Shown: positions 60,033-64,000 of the stretch, in pieces
Layout: the number at the start of each line of letters is the position of its first letter
Numbering within the stretch: position 1 is the first letter of the stretch
DNA from: BD2-11 sp965115885
GTDB lineage: Bacteria; Gemmatimonadota; Gemmatimonadetes; Longimicrobiales; Gaopeijiaceae
Reading direction: 5' to 3'
Assembly: GCA_965115885.1 (NCBI GenBank)
Contig: OZ220479.1
Span: 2,046,001-2,110,000, forward strand
Length of the DNA stretch: 64,000 nt
Translations under genes and position numbers: made by a program
The notes under the pieces: generated by a model
What the model was told of the DNA's origin: nothing
Seen by the model: only the letters and a program-made list of their open reading frames with translations
Databases searched by the model: none

Positions 60033-61127
60033 TCAAGGTTCGACGCCCCCCGCGAGGAGAGGTCGGGGACGCCACGTTCGCCGCGAGCCGACCGTCGGCG
60101 CCTTCGGCGAGGCGAAGGCGCAATTTCTACGGACTCGCCCAAGCGTTGTCAAACTGGCGTCAAAAATTGCACTGTCAAGGCAAGTTAGGTCTCGTCCGTT
60201 TTTCCGGCCAGAGCGGCCAGAAAATGGACGGACCGGGCACAGGACGCTCGGTCGGTTTCCGGCGAACAGCGTTTCGGCGGCTTGCCGCAATGGGGCCGTC
60301 CGCGAGACCGTTCCTTTCGGGGTTGGCTGGGACGGGTTCGGGGTGCCCCCGAACGAGCGCTGCCGACCTCGTCGACCCACCCCCTCGAACAGCCCCCTCC
60401 CCACCTCGGGGCAAACCTAAATCCGACTCTCGACCTCGGTGTTTCCGGCAGGCCCCGCCCGATGGAAAAACCGAGGCAAACGGCGCCGCGTCGCCTCGGG
60501 CGAGCGTTGCCGCCGGTTCGGCGTCGATTCACACTCGCTGCTTGCGGCTGGAACGAAAGAGCGTCGGACGGGATTCGCACCCGCTGCGAAACGGTGCCTT
60601 TCCACGGCGCACCGGAAAAGTGGGCGTGTGCGCTGCGAGAGCTTGAGATTGCCAAGAAACCGAATTTCGGAGCCGCGTGTCGGCGTTTCTGCGGACGGGG
60701 CCGCGGAACGCGACTTCGTCGTCGTATCGGACGCATGCTGCGAAGCACCGAACGCGACCGCGGAGCAACGGCAAGCTGCATGCAGACGGTCGCGCCTCGA
60801 AAGTCGTGGCGAAGGCAACTGTCCGCGCTCGCAACGCTCGGCCGAGTCGAAGACCTCGCTTCGAGTCCGTTCAGCGGCACGCCGAGATCGGCGATCGGCG
60901 TGCGGGTCGTCGCGACGCGTCGACCGGGAGGCGACCTACCAGCCCGTGGATAAAGTCGAGTGCTTCCGGAGATTGGCGAGATTGGGGCTGAAGAGTGCCA
61001 GAAAGGCCCAAATTCACGGGTTTAGAGGCCAAATTTGCGGCTTTCGGCCCCCGAAATCCGTGATTTTGGCCACTTTGGAGCCACTCGCTCACCTGATGCC
61101 TAGGGATCCTATTTTATCCACGGACTG
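60033..61127. other. 1.1-kb non-coding region rich in inverted repeats
   Basis: No gene is convincing on either strand. The first 150 bases are AT-richer and should hold the promoter of the oxygenase/sulfotransferase operon (TTGACA-like word on the minus strand near 60170). Perfect hairpins lie at 60336-60354 (8-bp arms) and 60877-60903 (9-bp arms). A larger nested structure at 60944-61123 is listed separately. Confidence 0.5.
60944..61123. repeat. 180-base nested inverted-repeat element
   Basis: An 11-base perfect inverted repeat bounds it (60944-60954 and 61113-61123). Inside, 61008-61019 pairs with 61058-61069 with one mismatch, and a related AAATTTGCGG-type word lies between. It ends 5 bases before the stop of the M16 peptidase gene. 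It may be a terminator region, a small non-autonomous element or a structured RNA. Confidence 0.55.
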
Positions 61128-63446
61128 CTACTCCCCGAGCAGTTCCCGCATCTCCTCTTCCGTGAGGCCGATGCTGTCGATGTCGACGTCCTTCCCGGAA
61201 CCGGGCGGAGGGTCGGGCGCGGTTTCGCGCACGGCGGCGCCGCCGCCCTCGCGGGACGTTTTCCTTCCACCGTCCCGACCTCCCGCGGAGGCGTCGGCCT
61301 TTCTCCTCCGCGACTTCCCGCGTCGCTTCGGCGGGCGCTGCGCGATGGGCCTCCCCCACCACGACCCCAGCACTTCGGCCAGTTCCGCCGTGTCCCGGGT
61401 GCGGAAGAAGTAGCTTCGCCCCTCGACCGGGCGCAGGTGGATGCCGGGACCGATCAGCCCGAACGCGAGCGGAGGGCTTCGCAGGATTCCGCGGCTCAGC
61501 CATGCGCCGAAGCCGCGCTCCATCGAGATCCGCTCGATGTCGTCGGCCTCGAGGATGCGCGAACGCCAAGCGCGCGACTTGATGCGGACGTGGTCGCTGA
61601 AGACGAGCAGCTTGCGCGGCGGCCGAGCCGCGAGGACCGCGAAGGCGACGACCAGAAGGACGAGAAGGCCGCCGAGCCCGGCGTGCTGGACGACGTAGTC
61701 GTCCACCGGCAACAGCCAACGGTCGACGCCCCACCCGACCGCGCTGGCGGCGATGCGCCCCAGCGCGAGCACGAGCGCCGCCGTCCCGAGCGTGTAGCTC
61801 GCGCGCAGAAGCAGCGGCAGACGGAAGTGCGCGACGTAGCGGATGTCCTTCATCCGGACGGGACGGGTCAGCGCCCATGCGACCCCCTTCAGCGCGATCC
61901 AGACCAGCACCGCCACCCCGAGCACGGCCGCTCCCTCGCTGACCGGTTGCGGGCGCGTCACCGACAGGGCTCTGCGCGACTCGTCGAAGACGCGGGTCGC
62001 GAAGGACGCGACTTGGCTCTGGGTCAGATCCCGGTAGAAGGAGAGGACGTCGGGAAAGTCGGTGAAGGTGGCGGGGTCGTAGAAGGTCGTTCGGGTCCAG
62101 GCGTTGAGGGACTCCGCGGTCCGGTTGGCGCCGCGCAGACGTTCGATCACCGCGGCGCGATCGGCTTCGAACTCGGCCTTGGCGAGCGAGCCCGACCGCA
62201 GGTGCTCGATCTCCTCGTCGACGACCGCCTTGGCGAAGTCGTAGTCGTCCTCGTCGATGCGGCTGCTCACCTCCAGGTACGCCGCCGGCCCGCGCATCGT
62301 CAGGCCGACGCCCGCGCCGTACACGGCCTTGCGCTCTCCGTAGCGCAGGCGCTGGTTGAGCCTGCGGTTCAGAAGGTCGCGGACGAACAGCGCCGTGAGC
62401 AGCTCTTCGGCGGAGGCGTAGAAGAGCTTGTGGCGCGACCGGTACCGGGCCGTGGACTGAAACCTCCAACCGTACGTCGACCGTCCGCGCCCGGGGTCCT
62501 CGACCGAAGTCGCCCAACGCTCGCCCCGCCGGGGCGGAAACGCCCCGAAGGTGCGCCGGGCGCGCGCCAGCGCCTCGTCGCGGTCGAGATCGCCCACGAT
62601 GGTGACGGTCATGACCGCAGGCGAGTAGTACCGGTCGTAGAAGCCGCGCAGATCTTCCGGGGCGATCCCCTGCGTGCTCTCCCACGTGTCCGGAAAGGGA
62701 TCGCGTAGCCGCTCGATGCCGAATTCGCGCTCCCAGAAGTCGGGAGGCGCGAGCCATTTCGGATTGAGGGCGGCCGCGAGACGGGCGAAGAGCTCGCGCG
62801 GACGGGCGCGGATTTCGTTCTGGATCGGCTGGCGCCCCCGGTCCACCGCGGCCGAATCCATCCCGTGGGGCGAAAGGATGCCCGCCAGCCACTCGATGGC
62901 GAACAGGCCGTGCTCGCGACCGATGGCGACGTAGTACCAAGTGCGGTCGCGGTAGGTGAACCCGTTGCGCCGCCCGCCGATCCCCTCCACCGCGTCCTTG
63001 ATCTCCTGCTCGGTGCGACCGTCGCGGTCGGAGAAGAGCATGTGCTCGGTGAAGTGGGCGAGCTGCTCCTTGCCCGGCGGATCGGCGTCGGAGCCCACCG
63101 GCACGCCCGCGCTCACCGACACGTTGGGCGCTCCGGGAAGTCGCTTGAACCAGACCTTGACGCCGTTGGGGAGAAAGTGGGTCTCGAATCCGGCGAAGGG
63201 GTTCGCGAGCTCGGGCTCCCGGCTCGCCGCCGCGTCGACCTCTTCCGCGGTCGGCGGTCCGGTTCCCGCGGTCTCCTGAGCCGATGCGGTCCCGGAAGAG
63301 AGCGGCGCGCACGCGCAGAGGCCGGCGAGAAAGCCGACGCGCCAAGGGAGCGGCGCATCGTGGAGGCCGCCTCCGGCGGCCCGGCCTCGGCGTCGCGCGT
63401 CCTCCGCGACGCGCCCGTTCCGAACGGATTCCGGTTCGTGCGCCAT
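61128..63446 (-). CDS. Membrane-tethered M16 family zinc peptidase
   Basis: 772 residues from an ATG at 63446; the true start may be closer to the signal-like stretch (WRVGFLAGLCACAPLSSG). The M16 N-terminal domain has the inverted zinc motif LAHFTEHMLFSDRDGRTEQE (HxxEH) and a later Glu in PIQNEIRARPREL. The C-terminal M16 half follows (LLTALFVRDLLNRRLNQRLR). Unlike the usual family, three membrane helices come next (about residues 470-590), then a cytoplasmic PH-like domain (KLLVFSDHVRIKSRAWRSRI) and a charged, disordered tail. It lies 22 bases after the hydrolase gene. Confidence 0.87.
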   Translation of the reverse strand: MAHEPESVRNGRVAEDARRRGRAAGGGLHDAPLPWRVGFLAGLCACAPLSSGTASAQETAGTGPPTAEEVDAAASREPELANPFAGFETHFLPNGVKVWFKRLPGAPNVSVSAGVPVGSDADPPGKEQLAHFTEHMLFSDRDGRTEQEIKDAVEGIGGRRNGFTYRDRTWYYVAIGREHGLFAIEWLAGILSPHGMDSAAVDRGRQPIQNEIRARPRELFARLAAALNPKWLAPPDFWEREFGIERLRDPFPDTWESTQGIAPEDLRGFYDRYYSPAVMTVTIVGDLDRDEALARARRTFGAFPPRRGERWATSVEDPGRGRSTYGWRFQSTARYRSRHKLFYASAEELLTALFVRDLLNRRLNQRLRYGERKAVYGAGVGLTMRGPAAYLEVSSRIDEDDYDFAKAVVDEEIEHLRSGSLAKAEFEADRAAVIERLRGANRTAESLNAWTRTTFYDPATFTDFPDVLSFYRDLTQSQVASFATRVFDESRRALSVTRPQPVSEGAAVLGVAVLVWIALKGVAWALTRPVRMKDIRYVAHFRLPLLLRASYTLGTAALVLALGRIAASAVGWGVDRWLLPVDDYVVQHAGLGGLLVLLVVAFAVLAARPPRKLLVFSDHVRIKSRAWRSRILEADDIERISMERGFGAWLSRGILRSPPLAFGLIGPGIHLRPVEGRSYFFRTRDTAELAEVLGSWWGRPIAQRPPKRRGKSRRRKADASAGGRDGGRKTSREGGGAAVRETAPDPPPGSGKDVDIDSIGLTEEEMRELLGE

Positions 63447-63468
63447 ACCGGCTCCCGGAGCCTCGCCG

Positions 63469-64000
63469 TCAGCTCGCGAGCGTGCGCTCGAGGTAGGCCT
63501 TGAGTCGCTCCCACGCATCCCGCGCCGGTGCGACGCGCAATTCGGGATCCTCGTCCACGCGCAACCAGAAGCCGTGGTCGACGGCGTCGTAGACGTGCAC
63601 GTCGTTCTCGATGCCCTGTGCGCGCAACGCGTTCACGAACCGGTTCACTTGGTCGGGCGGGATGCCGCCGTCCATCTCGGCGAAGGTTCCGTACACCTCG
63701 TGGTCGAGCGCCGCCAGCGCCTCCGGATCGGTGACCAGCCGCCCGTAGAAGATCGCGGTGGCGTCGTGACGTTCGCCGCCCAGCGCGTAGCTGAGCGCGA
63801 TGCCGCCGCCGAAGCACCAGCCCATGGTCCCGATCGCGCCGGTCACGTCGTCGCGCGCGCGCAGGAAGCCCACCGCCCCGTTCAGGTTGGCGACGACCGC
63901 GTCGGGATCGGCGTTGGCCTCCGCCGTCAGCGCCCGGTTCTCGTCGGGGTTGGATCCGGTGCGCCCTCCGAAGAGGTCCGCGGCGAGCGCCACGTACCCC
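63469..64000 (-). CDS. Dienelactone hydrolase family protein (5' end outside the window)
   Basis: 177 residues are visible; the start lies beyond the window end. The alpha/beta-hydrolase triad is intact: nucleophile Cys in GTMGWCFGGGIALSYALGGE, Asp in EMDGGIPPDQVNRFV, and His in VYDAVDHGFWLRVDEDPEL. The ALAADLFGG segment near the left edge is typical of the family. It probably cleaves lactones or esters in the cytoplasm or periplasm. It is likely in one operon with the M16 gene downstream. Confidence 0.9.
   Translation of the reverse strand, partial: GYVALAADLFGGRTGSNPDENRALTAEANADPDAVVANLNGAVGFLRARDDVTGAIGTMGWCFGGGIALSYALGGERHDATAIFYGRLVTDPEALAALDHEVYGTFAEMDGGIPPDQVNRFVNALRAQGIENDVHVYDAVDHGFWLRVDEDPELRVAPARDAWERLKAYLERTLAS

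Noticed and set aside
60550..60660. tRNA-like T-arm (GGATTCGCACCCGC) and a possible GGA anticodon loop on the minus strand, suggesting a tRNA-Ser
   Set aside because: No matching acceptor stem or D-arm could be built, the T-loop lacks the normal TTC, and the anticodon stem has an extra base.
1..64000. CRISPR arrays or rRNA/tRNA genes
   Set aside because: No regularly spaced repeats and no conserved RNA gene sequences were seen on either strand.

Overview
The window is about 68-70% GC, apart from one AT-rich cassette near 29-30 kb. Chromosomal genes are SusC/SusD-type TonB receptors, plug-domain proteins, DUF1552/DUF1592 cytochrome-like proteins, ankyrin proteins, sodium:solute symporters and an M16 peptidase. 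This mix suggests a Gram-negative bacterium of the Gemmatimonadota/Acidobacteriota type. That placement is an inference from gene content; there is no rRNA or tRNA in the window to confirm it.

Left chromosomal part (1-11.7 kb): a relic of a tyrosine integrase; a three-gene operon of a small membrane protein, a metallo-beta-lactamase-fold hydrolase and a membrane-anchored redoxin whose frame contains an in-frame UGA exactly where the peroxidatic cysteine belongs (a probable selenoprotein); a DUF2461 protein; a plug-only TonB-type protein; a SusD/SusC pair; a serine hydrolase lipoprotein; and a MOSC protein.

Middle (11.72-41.90 kb): an integrative conjugative element of about 30 kb. Its left half is one long minus-strand operon, mostly with 4-base stop/start overlaps. 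It runs from a small regulator at 28.1 kb through a P-type (Trb/VirB) type IV secretion system, a coupling protein, a VirB11 ATPase and ArdC to the integrase. A perfect three-way-junction palindrome lies just upstream of the coupling-protein gene, and no classical relaxase is recognisable. The right half is a defence and cargo zone: an S24-type repressor, a low-GC TIR-like plus membrane-protein pair inserted between the repressor and a broken copy of it, a cytosine methyltransferase with an endonuclease, an insertion sequence, the decayed remains of a DUF499/SNF2-DUF3883-type defence system, and a PIN/ImmA-IrrE pair. A 23-base sequence with a palindromic core sits at both ends of the element in inverted orientation. 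A similar palindrome adjoins the integrase relic at the window start.

Right chromosomal part (42.1-64 kb): a DUF1592-DUF1552-ankyrin operon; two sodium:solute symporters with a DUF3311-like small protein and a DinB-fold protein; a minus-strand operon joining an MpaB-like oxygenase, a P450, a sulfotransferase, CysD and CysNC, which looks like a unit that oxidises and then sulfonates a metabolite with its own PAPS supply; a 1.1-kb non-coding stretch rich in inverted repeats; a membrane-tethered M16 peptidase; and a dienelactone hydrolase cut by the window end.
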